DNA of 40,070 bases, from the NCBI GenBank assembly GCA_002429045.1, contig DIYM01000051.1, positions 1 to 40,070 of the forward strand. The letters run 5' to 3'. Shown here piece by piece: positions 1 through 8,259 of this stretch (within the stretch, counting starts at the first letter, position 1; every line of letters starts with the position of its first letter). The notes under the pieces were generated by a model. The model was not told where the DNA came from and did not search any database. It saw only the letters and a list, made by a program, of their open reading frames with translations. A program made the position numbers and the translations under genes. This DNA comes from Phycisphaerales bacterium UBA6054. GTDB taxonomy: Bacteria; Planctomycetota; Phycisphaerae; Phycisphaerales; UBA1924.

Positions 1-42
1 GGCGGGCGACTTCACGCCTCGCCCTTCAGCCGGGGTCCGATT

Positions 43-861
43 GTGCCGATCGGGTTCCCCGTGCCGGATACACCGCGCGATCCCGATCCTTCCCGCATCC
101 TGGAGGAGTTGGAGGAACTCCAGCGCGGTCTCTCGGCCGCACGGGCAGGGCAGGAGCGGGCCGAGCGTCTGGAAACCCTGGGCAACCTCTCCGGCATGAT
201 CGCGCACGAGGTTCGCGGCATCGCGTCCAAGATCGTCGGCAACGCCCAGCTGATCGCCCGAGATGCCGGTGATCCCGACCGATCCCGCCAGCTCGCGGAC
301 CGCATCGTGCGATTGGGGTTGCACGCCGGTCGCGTTGCCGAAGCGATCCTTGACGCCGCCGAGCGTCCGCTTCACGGCGACGCGGGCGTGCTCGAGACCC
401 ACCGCCTCGCGCTCGATGCCCTCCCCGCCGAAGCCCGCGCACGCGTGGACGACGCCGGGGTGGACCCCCGCCACCGGGTCGGCGTCGATCCGGATGCTCT
501 CGAGCGTGTGCTGGTCAACCTGTACCTCAACGCCTGGCGGGCCGTGGGGGGCTCGGGCGGTGTGGGGCGCATCCGTGTGTCCAGCGTGCGGGTCGGCCAG
601 TCATCGGTCGAGCTGACGGTCTCCGACGACGGTCCCGGCGTGCCTGGTGATCTCGGGGGGGCTGTGTTCGAGCCCTGGCGTCGGGGGGTGTCCGACGCCC
701 GCTCGGGGGGCGGGCACGGGCTCGGGCTTGCGCTGTGCCGGCACCTGGTGGAGTCGGTGGGGGGGGCGATCCGGCTCGCCGAGCCCGCGCCGGACCGGGG
801 TGCCGAAGTGGTGCTGACGCTGCCCGTTGTCGGGGGGGTGGCCGCGTCCACCGCGGCGTGA
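43..861 (+). CDS. Sensor histidine kinase (C-terminal kinase core; 5' end may lie outside window)
   Basis: Histidine kinase that would autophosphorylate on His and pass phosphate to a response regulator. Seen in the 272-residue reading from GTG 43: a coiled-coil-like stretch (residues 18-45), an H-box with His55 (GMIAHEVRG), an N-box around Asn159/Asn163 (LVNLYLNA), a G1 box DDGPGVP at 195-201, an F-box-like VFEPW at 208-212 and a G2 box GGHGLGLAL at 223-231. No sensor domain or membrane segment is visible. The frame is open upstream to base 1, so the true start and an input domain may be to the left of the window. No response regulator is adjacent. The TGA stop shares its last base with a perfect palindrome at 861-878. 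Confidence 0.85.
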   Translation: MPIGFPVPDTPRDPDPSRILEELEELQRGLSAARAGQERAERLETLGNLSGMIAHEVRGIASKIVGNAQLIARDAGDPDRSRQLADRIVRLGLHAGRVAEAILDAAERPLHGDAGVLETHRLALDALPAEARARVDDAGVDPRHRVGVDPDALERVLVNLYLNAWRAVGGSGGVGRIRVSSVRVGQSSVELTVSDDGPGVPGDLGGAVFEPWRRGVSDARSGGGHGLGLALCRHLVESVGGAIRLAEPAPDRGAEVVLTLPVVGGVAASTAA

Positions 862-878
862 TGTTCCGCGCGGAACAT
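861..878. promoter_or_regulatory. parS-like 18-bp perfect palindrome
   Basis: The sequence ATGTTCCGCGCGGAACAT is a perfect inverted repeat. Its inner 16 bases differ from the parS form TGTTCCACGTGGAACA only at two central positions. ParB/Spo0J binds such sites for chromosome segregation; this role is inference. It sits between convergent genes (kinase and ABC ATPase) and has no T-run, so a terminator is unlikely. I saw no second copy in the window. Confidence 0.4.
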
Positions 879-960
879 CGGTCTCCCGCCCGATCTCTGA
901 TCCTCATCCCGACGTTCCGCGCACGCAGCACGCACGGATCGGTCCGCCGATCGGCCGGGC

Positions 961-2043
961 TCAATCCGCGGAGATGGGCACCACCTCGCCCGGGTCGAAG
1001 CGGACCCCCACCGTGTCTCCGGGCTCCGGGTGGACCCGGCTGGACGAGCCGAACGGGTTCATCTCGGCCACCTTGATCAGGGGGCACCCCTTCACTTCGA
1101 CCAGGTGCTGGGCCGTCTCGCCGAGGTATGTCGTGTCGAGCAGCTTGCCCGGCAGCGACCCGGACTCACCCGCCGGCGTGAGGCTCGTCGCTTCCGGGCG
1201 GACCGAGATCAGTATATGTTTGGATTTTGATTGGTCCTGCGAGATCGGGGTCGCCTCGAAGGCCCCGGCTTCGACGCGGAGTGTCCCGGTTCCGTCGGTC
1301 GCGGCCTGGATGAGGTTGGTTTCGCCCAGGAACTCGGCCACGAACTTGGACTCGGGCTGGCGGTAGAGCTCGCGCGGGGTTCCGAGTTGGACGACCTTGC
1401 CGTCCCGCAAGAGCGCGACGCGGTCGGCCATGCTCAACGCCTCTTTCTGGTCGTGCGTGACGTACACGGTCGTGATGCCGGAGGCTTTGCAGATGTTGCG
1501 GATCTGGTGGCGGAGATCGTTGCGAAGCTTGGCGTCCAGGTTGGACAGGGGCTCGTCGAGCAGCAGCACGTCCGGTTTGATCACGATCGCCCGGGCCAGC
1601 GCCACGCGCTGCTGCTGCCCGCCGGAGAGCTGGGTGGGCTTGCGTTCGGCGTACTGCTCCATCTGCACGGCCGCGAGGGCTTCCTCGACCAGCGTGTCGC
1701 GTTCGGCGCCCGAGACCTTGCGAACGTTGAGACCGAACGCGACGTTCTGCGCGACGGTCATGTGCGGCCAGAGCGCATACGACTGGAACACCATCCCCGT
1801 GTTCCTCTTGTTCGGTGGGGCGTGCGTCACGTCGCGCCCGTCGAAGGCGATGCTGCCCTCGCTGGGATCGATGAACCCGGCGATCATGCGGAGCAGCGTG
1901 GTCTTCCCGCAGCCGGACGGGCCGAGCAGGAAGAACAACTCGCCGGGTTCGATGGTCAGCCCGATGCCGTCCACCGCCCGGGCCGCGGCCTGCCCGGAGC
2001 CGAACACCTTGACGAGTTGATCGATCTCGATGCGTGTGCCCAT
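961..2043 (-). CDS. ABC transporter ATP-binding protein, MalK/PotA/FbpC type
   Basis: The 360-residue ATPase of an import ABC system. Visible: Walker A GPSGCGKTT (41-49), Q-loop MVFQSYALWP, signature LSGGQQQR (139-146), Walker B VLLLDEP (159-165), D-loop SNLDAKL, switch His197 (VTHDQ), and a C-terminal part of about 120 residues fitting a TOBE domain. The family (CysA/PotA/FbpC/MalK) powers uptake of polyamines, ferric iron, sulfate, phosphonates or sugars; the substrate cannot be read from the ATPase. It is an orphan here: no permease or binding-protein gene is next to it. The start ATG lies 61 bases from the start of the divergent DciA-like gene. Confidence 0.9.
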   Translation of the reverse strand: MGTRIEIDQLVKVFGSGQAAARAVDGIGLTIEPGELFFLLGPSGCGKTTLLRMIAGFIDPSEGSIAFDGRDVTHAPPNKRNTGMVFQSYALWPHMTVAQNVAFGLNVRKVSGAERDTLVEEALAAVQMEQYAERKPTQLSGGQQQRVALARAIVIKPDVLLLDEPLSNLDAKLRNDLRHQIRNICKASGITTVYVTHDQKEALSMADRVALLRDGKVVQLGTPRELYRQPESKFVAEFLGETNLIQAATDGTGTLRVEAGAFEATPISQDQSKSKHILISVRPEATSLTPAGESGSLPGKLLDTTYLGETAQHLVEVKGCPLIKVAEMNPFGSSSRVHPEPGDTVGVRFDPGEVVPISAD

Positions 2044-2104
2044 AGGCAGCGATGGTAAGCCGCGGTTCGAGAAGCGGGACGGGCGGGCGTGCTACATTCA
2101 TGCT

Positions 2105-2482
2105 GTGGAGCCGGGGCCCGAGCCAATCCGCGAGCGCGTCCCGAGCCGGGAATCCGCGGCGCTGGATCGGCTGCGATCGAACCGTGTCCGCCCCGACCGG
2201 GCCCGCGGGCTCGGGCCCGAACTCGGTTCGTTCATCAAGGGCGTGAAGAAGATGAGTGCGCAGGCGTCCCGCGCCGGGGAGGCATGGTCGGCGGCTGCTC
2301 CCGACGCGGTCGCCGCCGTCAGCCGGGTCAAGGACCTCCGGGGCGGCACGCTGACGGTCGGGATCGCGTCCTCGGCGGACCGGCATGCGGCCGATCGGTG
2401 GCTGCGGACGGGGGGGCTGGCCGAACTCCGACGCCTGGCCCGGGCTCCGATCAGCCGGGTCCGGTTCGATCTCGGGGCATGA
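2105..2482 (+). CDS. DUF721/DciA-like protein (putative replicative helicase loader)
   Basis: A 125-residue protein from GTG 2105. The second half fits the DUF721 pattern: a Trp-containing helix (AGEAWSAAAPDAVAA), then LRGGTLTVGIASSA, a Leu-rich helix and the closing strand ISRVRFDLG. DUF721 proteins include DciA, which loads or assists DnaB in bacteria lacking DnaC. The reading frame extends upstream to 2030, but that part overlaps the divergent ABC gene start, so the internal GTG is preferred. A TACATT element (2093-2098) just upstream suggests a very short leader; this is weak. No recF, dnaN or gyrB neighbour is present, so the assignment rests on sequence pattern only. Confidence 0.6.
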   Translation: MEPGPEPIRERVPSRESAALDRLRSNRVRPDRARGLGPELGSFIKGVKKMSAQASRAGEAWSAAAPDAVAAVSRVKDLRGGTLTVGIASSADRHAADRWLRTGGLAELRRLARAPISRVRFDLGA

Positions 2483-2529
2483 AGATGCTTCAGGGAAACG
2501 CAGTACGGCGTGCGGTCGGCGGTTCCGAG

Positions 2530-2554
2530 ATTCTTTTGTCTTTGACAAATGAAT
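2530..2554 (+). promoter_or_regulatory. AT-rich inverted repeat overlapping a TTGACA box
   Basis: ATTCTTTTGTC and GACAAATGAAT flank a TTT spacer; the 11-base arms match except at one position. The right part includes TTGACA (2542-2547), an exact -35 consensus, with a poor -10 candidate GATGCT at 2565-2570 after 17 bases. The composition contrasts strongly with the GC-rich surroundings. It may be an operator over a promoter; direction and target are inference. Confidence 0.35.
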
Positions 2555-2559
2555 CAAAA

Positions 2560-2770
2560 TCTGGGATGCTCCGTCTGCCGGCGTCGTGGTCGGCGACACT
2601 TCGGGGTCCGCCGACGGACCGTCTGGCGATGCGGCTTGCTCTGGAGCGGGCCGATCGGATGATGGTCCTGAGGTTTCGCGTGTGGGGGTTGCCGGTCGTC
2701 CTCCTGTGACCGGTTTCCATGGCACGCACGAGCGGCGTCTTCTCGTGGGAGACGCCGCTCTCTTTTTTTT
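2560..2770 (+). ncRNA. Candidate small transcript ending at a strong terminator
   Basis: About 200 bases lie between a TTGACA-containing promoter-like element and a textbook intrinsic terminator, without a convincing protein-coding frame. This could be an independent small RNA, or simply the 3' part of the DciA-like mRNA. The 5' end is a guess. No known RNA family is recognised. Confidence 0.2.
2730..2770 (+). terminator. Strong rho-independent terminator
   Basis: Perfect 11-bp GC-rich stem (GAGCGGCGTCT, 2730-2740, with AGACGCCGCTC, 2750-2760), a 9-base loop and then TC followed by eight T. It is plus-strand only; there is no A-run on the left side. Confidence 0.9.
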
Positions 2771-2846
2771 GATCTCCGACCGATGTCCGCGCGGCGGCTC
2801 GGGGGCGGTTGAGTACGGCCCCGGGGCGCCTAGGCGTGTGTCTGGT

Positions 2847-2887
2847 GCTATCGGACAGTGCTGTTCTGGTTATGCGAGCCCGATAGC
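2847..2887. repeat. Inverted repeat upstream of the first thioester-type gene
   Basis: GCTATCGG (2847-2854) and CCGATAGC (2880-2887) are perfect complements separated by 25 bases, which include the small palindrome ACAGTGCTGT. There is no T-run, so it is more likely a leader structure or binding site than a terminator. Function unknown. Confidence 0.35.
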
Positions 2888-3029
2888 TGTAAGTGCATAC
2901 AAAACAGGTGCTTGCGGATGGTCGCCGGCGTCTGGCGGGGTATTTTTCACCCGCCGGTGTCTGTGTGCCGGTGTCAGAACTCAACCGCAAAGAGAGAGCA
3001 CCCGCACAGAGGCGGGGAAGGAGAGCGTC

Positions 3030-3704
3030 ATGAAGATGGGACTGATGATGATGGTGGTCGCCGCGGGCTCGGGCGTGGCGTTGGCGGACTCGATCGATCT
3101 CCGGTACACCGGCGTCGCGGGCGGCTCGGGCGCCACGAAGGTGAGGGTTGGTGGGACCACCTACTACGCGGGTCACATGAAGCACACGATCACGTCGGGT
3201 GCCCGCAGCGGTCAGACGTTCCGGACGTTCTGCATCGAGTTGGCCGAGGCCGCCCAGACCGACACCGCGACGTACGAGATCGTGGATCTGGCCGATGCCC
3301 CCGCGCCGGGTGTGCCCTACGGGCAGGCCGTCGCGGATGAGATCAACGCGATCGTCGCCAACGCGGTCGCTCAGGGATGGATGGACAAGCGTCTCCAGGC
3401 CGACGCGGGCCAGACGGATTACCTCGCCAAGATGGGCGCCGTGCAGGCGGCGATCTGGGAAGCGCTGGGCGGGGACATCCGACTCAACTCCGGCCGCACG
3501 TCCGACGAGCTGGCGTACTACTACGGCGTGCTGATGAACGAGCAGACGTTCGATGATGAGGCCCGGATCGATGGGCTCCGCGCCGTCGTCGCGGGCGGTC
3601 AGCAGGACATGCTCTACGTGGTGCCGCTGCCCCCGGCCGTGCTGGGCGGGGCGGGGCTCCTGCTCGGGCTCGGCGGGCTCCGCGTGGCCCGGCGTCGCGC
3701 CTGA
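3030..3704 (+). CDS. Secreted thioester-domain-like protein 1 with VPLPA-type sorting tail
   Basis: A 224-residue exported protein, first of three paralogues. Signal peptide about residues 1-19 (ending VALA). The core has FRTFCIEL with Cys68 and GAVQAAIW with Gln139, matching the Cys and Gln motifs of thioester (TED/TQXA) domains, in which Cys and Gln side chains form an internal thioester able to bind surfaces covalently. The C-terminus has VPLPPA (198-203), a hydrophobic stretch and RRR, the layout of VPLPA/PEP-CTERM exosortase signals. The ATG at 3030 is chosen because GGGGAAGGAGAG lies just before it; the longer upstream frame has no ribosome binding site. A terminator follows at 3748. 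The thioester role is inferred; two motifs and spacing support it. Confidence 0.85.
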   Translation: MKMGLMMMVVAAGSGVALADSIDLRYTGVAGGSGATKVRVGGTTYYAGHMKHTITSGARSGQTFRTFCIELAEAAQTDTATYEIVDLADAPAPGVPYGQAVADEINAIVANAVAQGWMDKRLQADAGQTDYLAKMGAVQAAIWEALGGDIRLNSGRTSDELAYYYGVLMNEQTFDDEARIDGLRAVVAGGQQDMLYVVPLPPAVLGGAGLLLGLGGLRVARRRA

Positions 3705-3747
3705 GCCGCTCTCGTCAACGGTTCTTCTGTGTGTGGTTGAGCGGCAG

Positions 3748-3780
3748 CGCCCGGGGTTCTCCCGGGCGTTGTCGTGTTTA
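3748..3780 (+). terminator. Terminator after thioester-like gene 1
   Basis: 8-bp stem CGCCCGGG/CCCGGGCG (3748-3755, 3761-3768), 5-base loop, followed by the moderately T-rich TTGTCGTGTTTA. Confidence 0.7.
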
Positions 3781-3891
3781 TCGGGCTCGATGTTTGTATG
3801 TGCTTTGTTCGTGCGAGGCGGTCGGGCGCACAATCTCGGTCCTTGGGCGTGACGATTTTCCCGGTATTGCGCTGAAATCCGGAATTGTCCT

Positions 3892-3919
3892 TTGGAAGAG
3901 AGGGCGCGCCGGGCACAAT
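3892..3919 (+). promoter_or_regulatory. Candidate promoter of thioester-like gene 2
   Basis: TTGGAA (3892-3897), 16-base spacer, CACAAT (3914-3919). Each box matches four of six sigma-70 consensus bases, and it sits about 40 bases before the start codon. Weak, by-eye evidence. Confidence 0.35.
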
Positions 3920-3958
3920 GCCTCGGGGGTTGTTTGAAGAGGAGAGGCCGCGTAAATC

Positions 3959-4651
3959 GTGGCTGTGATGGGAGTTATGAATATGTTGAAGTTAGCCTTC
4001 TATGCGGCCTCCACCGCGGTCCCGACGGCGATGGCCGACACCATCGATCTCGATTTCCAGCAGATCGCTGGTGGGTCGAGCGCGATGTCGGTGCTCATCG
4101 ACGGCGGGCAGGTGGACGCCGGGCACATGATCCACACGATCACCTCGGGCCCCCGCGCCGGCGAGTCGTTCCGTTCGTTCTGCGTCGAGTTGGCCGAGCA
4201 GGCCCAGACCGGCTCTGCGACCTATGACATCGTTGACGTGGCCGATGCGCCCAACCCGGGCTCTCCGTACGGCCAGGCGGTCGCCGATGCGGTCAGCGCG
4301 GTGGTCGCCAACGCCGAGGCGTTGGGCTGGATCGACGGGAACCTGCAGGCCGACGAGAACCAGTCGGGGTATCTCGGGAAGATGGGCGCGATCCAGGCGG
4401 CAATCTGGGAGGCGGCCGGTGGTGTGCTGAACCTGAACTCGTCGCAGACGAGCGACGAGCTCTCGTTCTACTACTCGGTCCTGATGAACGACCTGACGTT
4501 CGACGACACGCTGCGGATGTCCGGGCTGCGTGCGGCGGTCGCGGTCGGTCAGCAGGACATGCTCTACATCGTCCCGCTGCCCCCGGCGGCGTTCGCGGGT
4601 GCGGGTTTGCTCCTCGCCGGGTTCGGTGTGCGTGCCTGCCGTCGCCGCTGA
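3959..4651 (+). CDS. Secreted thioester-domain-like protein 2 with VPLPA-type sorting tail
   Basis: A 230-residue paralogue of the preceding gene product. Signal peptide ends at about residue 26 (PTAMA). Motif residues are Cys75 (FRSFCVEL) and Gln146 (GAIQAAIW), again 71 residues apart. The tail is VPLPPA at 205-210, a hydrophobic span and CRRR. GTG 3959 is chosen because GAAGAGGAGAGG ends 11 bases before it; ATG 3968 or 3977 are alternatives giving a shorter, more typical signal peptide (MNMLKLAF). Its own terminator lies at 4679. It probably becomes surface- or matrix-attached through an exosortase encoded elsewhere. Confidence 0.85.
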   Translation: MAVMGVMNMLKLAFYAASTAVPTAMADTIDLDFQQIAGGSSAMSVLIDGGQVDAGHMIHTITSGPRAGESFRSFCVELAEQAQTGSATYDIVDVADAPNPGSPYGQAVADAVSAVVANAEALGWIDGNLQADENQSGYLGKMGAIQAAIWEAAGGVLNLNSSQTSDELSFYYSVLMNDLTFDDTLRMSGLRAAVAVGQQDMLYIVPLPPAAFAGAGLLLAGFGVRACRRR

Positions 4652-4678
4652 CCGGAGAGCATCTTGTCAAGCAACCCC

Positions 4679-4712
4679 GAACGCCCGGCGTCAGCCGGGC
4701 GTTCTTTGTCTT
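4679..4712 (+). terminator. Terminator after thioester-like gene 2
   Basis: Perfect 11-bp stem GAACGCCCGGC/GCCGGGCGTTC with a GTCA loop, then TTTGTCTT. Confidence 0.85.
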
Positions 4713-4793
4713 GGGGGTCTGGTCGCGAGGGGCGGGGCGTGTGATGAGGTCCGGAAATACCTTGCGCGTACCGGCGTGGTCCATTGGTCGGGA

Positions 4794-4803
4794 AGAACGT
4801 TCT
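4794..4803. promoter_or_regulatory. Short perfect palindrome AGAACGTTCT
   Basis: A 10-bp perfect palindrome about 120 bases before thioester-like gene 3. It is absent from the leaders of genes 1 and 2. Possible binding site; could be chance. Confidence 0.2.
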
Positions 4804-4896
4804 GTTAGGCCGCCAAAAATGGGGGTTTGATCCTGGATTTGCGTGATCAGATGGGGAGAATGACCGCCCTGGAGGTTGGGGACCTCTGGGTTCTAT

Positions 4897-4908
4897 TTGT
4901 GATCACAA
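4897..4908. promoter_or_regulatory. Palindrome TTGTGATCACAA next to the ribosome binding site
   Basis: A 12-bp perfect palindrome ending four bases before the GGAGAG ribosome binding site (4912-4917) of the gene at 4923. It contains the CRP half-sites TGTGA and TCACA but without the usual 6-base spacer, so a CRP site is not supported. It could act as an operator or translational hairpin. Confidence 0.3.
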
Positions 4909-4922
4909 GTTGGAGAGATGAC

Positions 4923-5600
4923 ATGCACTGGATCAAGACTGCGGCGGTGGGAGCTTCGATGCTCGGTGCCGTTGCGATGGGCGACACCATCGAGATGTCG
5001 TACGACGGCGTGGCCGGGGACTCGAGCGCGATGAGGGTTCGCGTGTCGGGTGAGGGCACGTTCTACGCGGGCCACATGATGCACACGTTCACGAGCGGCC
5101 GGCGCGCTGGTGAGTCGTTCCGGACGTTCTGCGTCGACGTGCGTGAGTTCGCACGGACCGGCGCGACGACGTACGAGATCATCGATCTCGCGGACGCGCC
5201 GCGGCCGGGCCAGCCCTACGGGCAGGCCAAGGCGGACGCGGTCAGCGCGGTGGTCGCCAACGCGATCGCGCTGGGCTGGATCGGCAAGGATCTCCAGGCC
5301 GACACGGGCGACTCGGACTACCTCGGCAAGATGGGCGCCATCCAGGCGGCGATCTGGGGTGCGCTGGGTTACGACATCCGCGACAACAGCGGGCGCACCA
5401 GCGACGAGCTGAACTTCTTCTACGACATCCTGCTCGACGACGACACCTTCGATTCGTCGCTGCGGACCAGCGGGCTGCGTGCCGCGGTCGCGTCGAACCA
5501 GCAGGACATGCTCTACATCGTCCCGCTGCCCCCGGCGGCGTTCGCGGGTGCTGGTCTCCTGGCGGTGGGCTTCGGCGTCCGCCAGATCCGCCGGCGCTAA
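4923..5600 (+). CDS. Secreted thioester-domain-like protein 3 with VPLPA-type sorting tail
   Basis: A 225-residue third paralogue. Signal peptide about residues 1-20. Cys70 (FRTFCVDV) and Gln141 (GAIQAAIW) are again 71 residues apart; the Glu that follows the Trp in the other two copies is Gly here. The tail is VPLPPA (200-205) plus hydrophobic span and RRR. ATG 4923 has GGAGAG five bases upstream; the frame continues 32 codons further up without a ribosome binding site. It differs from the other two in a shorter loop after the Cys and in a leader containing two palindromes. Confidence 0.85.
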   Translation: MHWIKTAAVGASMLGAVAMGDTIEMSYDGVAGDSSAMRVRVSGEGTFYAGHMMHTFTSGRRAGESFRTFCVDVREFARTGATTYEIIDLADAPRPGQPYGQAKADAVSAVVANAIALGWIGKDLQADTGDSDYLGKMGAIQAAIWGALGYDIRDNSGRTSDELNFFYDILLDDDTFDSSLRTSGLRAAVASNQQDMLYIVPLPPAAFAGAGLLAVGFGVRQIRRR

Positions 5601-5624
5601 GACAGCATCCTGTCATTCCGACGG

Positions 5625-5652
5625 ACGGGCCCGCGTGAGCGGGCCCGTTTTC
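5625..5652 (+). terminator. Terminator after thioester-like gene 3
   Basis: Perfect 10-bp stem ACGGGCCCGC/GCGGGCCCGT with a GTGA loop, followed by TTTTC. Confidence 0.85.
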
Positions 5653-5891
5653 GTGCGCGTGATCTGTCCACCGTGGTCATCCCGGTCCCGCTCCGATCGG
5701 AATCACCAGTATCGGCTGGGCATGGGCAGCGGGCGGTTCCGCGGCTCCCAGGACCCGCGTGGTGGGTCGGCGGTGGCGTGCCCGATGCGGTCCCGGGCGG
5801 GAGGCGCGATCGGGCGAACGCGCAGGGGTGCGTGGCGGCGGCTTGGGGCGCCGATCGATCGCGCGGCGGGGTTGTCGGTTGCTTCCTGAGT

Positions 5892-5920
5892 CCGCCGGTC
5901 GGCCGCTGATGGGCCGGCGG
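5892..5920 (-). terminator. Inverted repeat after the FG-GAP gene, possible terminator
   Basis: CCGCCGG (5892-5898) pairs with CCGGCGG (5914-5920), directly after the minus-strand stop codon. There is no T-run, so it may be a structural end or an RNA-stability element only. Confidence 0.3.
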
Positions 5921-5921
5921 T

Positions 5922-7634
<1,713 letters not shown>

Positions 7635-7814
7635 AGGCGGGTGGATTCGTCGGTGGGGGCGGTCGGGATGCCGGTCGGGCCCTCTGGCAGCGGGGGGAAC
7701 GGGCCCGGCTTTCCGGGCTCAAACAGGGTATCTCGGGCCGGACCGGCGCACCAGCAAGATCCGCGGCATTCGGGGGTCTTCGGGCTTATCGGGTGGGTGC
7801 GAGGGGGTGTCGGA

Positions 7815-8069
7815 TCAGGCGTTCTGGCAGGCGTCTTCGGAATCGGCCCCGTCCTCGGTGGTGAGGCGGCGTGCTTCGTGGAGGATGGTGTTGTAGTCAT
7901 CGCCCTCGATGACGGATCCCCCGACAGCGAGGAAGCGACGGTCGAAACACGGGCCGCAGCGCCCGAGGCAGTCGCGCAGCTCGCACCCGGCGTTGACCAA
8001 CTGCTCGCGCTCGTCGAGGCAGGTGGTGTTGTGGACACAGAACCGGATGGTGCGATTGGTGGACGCCAT
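7815..8069 (-). CDS. DUF1450-like small Cys-rich protein
   Basis: An 84-residue protein from ATG 8069. Cysteines: RFCVHNTTC near the N-terminus, then CELRDCLGRCGPC, then FLAVGGSVIEGDDY. The CLGxCGxC core followed by a short Gly/Val strand and a final helix matches DUF1450 (YuzB-type) and is reminiscent of thioredoxin-like 2Fe-2S ferredoxins. Function of the family is not established; metal or iron-sulfur binding is inferred from the Cys pattern. The frame extends 48 codons further upstream, but that part lacks family similarity and includes AT-rich promoter-like sequence. Confidence 0.65.
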   Translation of the reverse strand: MASTNRTIRFCVHNTTCLDEREQLVNAGCELRDCLGRCGPCFDRRFLAVGGSVIEGDDYNTILHEARRLTTEDGADSEDACQNA

Positions 8070-8259
8070 GGTGGCAGTATCGTACCTCCGCGGCGCGGAA
8101 ATCCAACTGTTTCGCACCGAGCTCTGTCGCGCTAAATCCGGACAAACAAAGGTTTTATAGCTGTCTGCGGGGCGGCTGCGAGGATGGCGAACAGGAGCCG
8201 AGGATGCGGTCACGCTCGTGGGGTGCGCCTCGCGGGTGTGCCGCGGGTCGGGCGCGGGT

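Larger units (their letters stand above)
2483..3029. other. 547-base intergenic region with promoter-like element, terminator and inverted repeats
   Basis: No convincing gene. It contains an AT-rich near-perfect inverted repeat with a TTGACA box (2530-2554), a strong plus-strand intrinsic terminator (2730-2770), and a second inverted repeat (GCTATCGG at 2847-2854 with CCGATAGC at 2880-2887). A 47-codon frame (2566-2709) fits between promoter-like element and terminator but has no ribosome binding site and no recognisable product. The last 250 bases would be the leader and promoter region of the gene at 3030. Confidence 0.6.
3030..5600 (+). repeat. Tandem array of three paralogous secreted-protein genes
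   Basis: Three consecutive genes (3030-3704, 3959-4651, 4923-5600) encode proteins aligned over almost their full length. All share the GHM..T.TSG block, FxxFC, PYGQA, KMGAxQAAIW, RTSDEL or QTSDEL and QQDMLYxVPLPPA. Each unit has its own ribosome binding site and terminator, so this looks like gene duplication followed by divergence and not an operon. Confidence 0.85.
5601..5921. other. Intergenic region between convergent genes
   Basis: 321 bases. It holds the terminator of thioester-like gene 3 (5625-5652) and an inverted repeat near the end of the minus-strand FG-GAP gene (5892-5920). In between I see only GC-rich sequence without a credible gene. Confidence 0.6.

Noticed and set aside
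2055..2085. GGTTCGA stretch as part of a tRNA T-arm
   Set aside because: No matching acceptor stem, anticodon arm or D-arm could be folded around it.
1166..2725. A 519-codon minus-strand frame overlapping the ABC ATPase
   Set aside because: Off-frame shadow of the ABC gene; low-complexity Arg/Pro-rich translation without motifs.
2586..3029. Upstream extension of thioester-like protein 1 by 148 residues
   Set aside because: It runs through the strong terminator at 2730-2770 and has no ribosome binding site or similarity; the signal peptide begins at 3030.
4897..4908. TTGTGATCACAA as a CRP site
   Set aside because: The TGTGA and TCACA halves touch each other; CRP needs a 6-base spacer.
7703..7718. 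GCCCGG-CTTT-CCGGGC as a terminator
   Set aside because: Only a 6-bp stem and no T-run on either strand.
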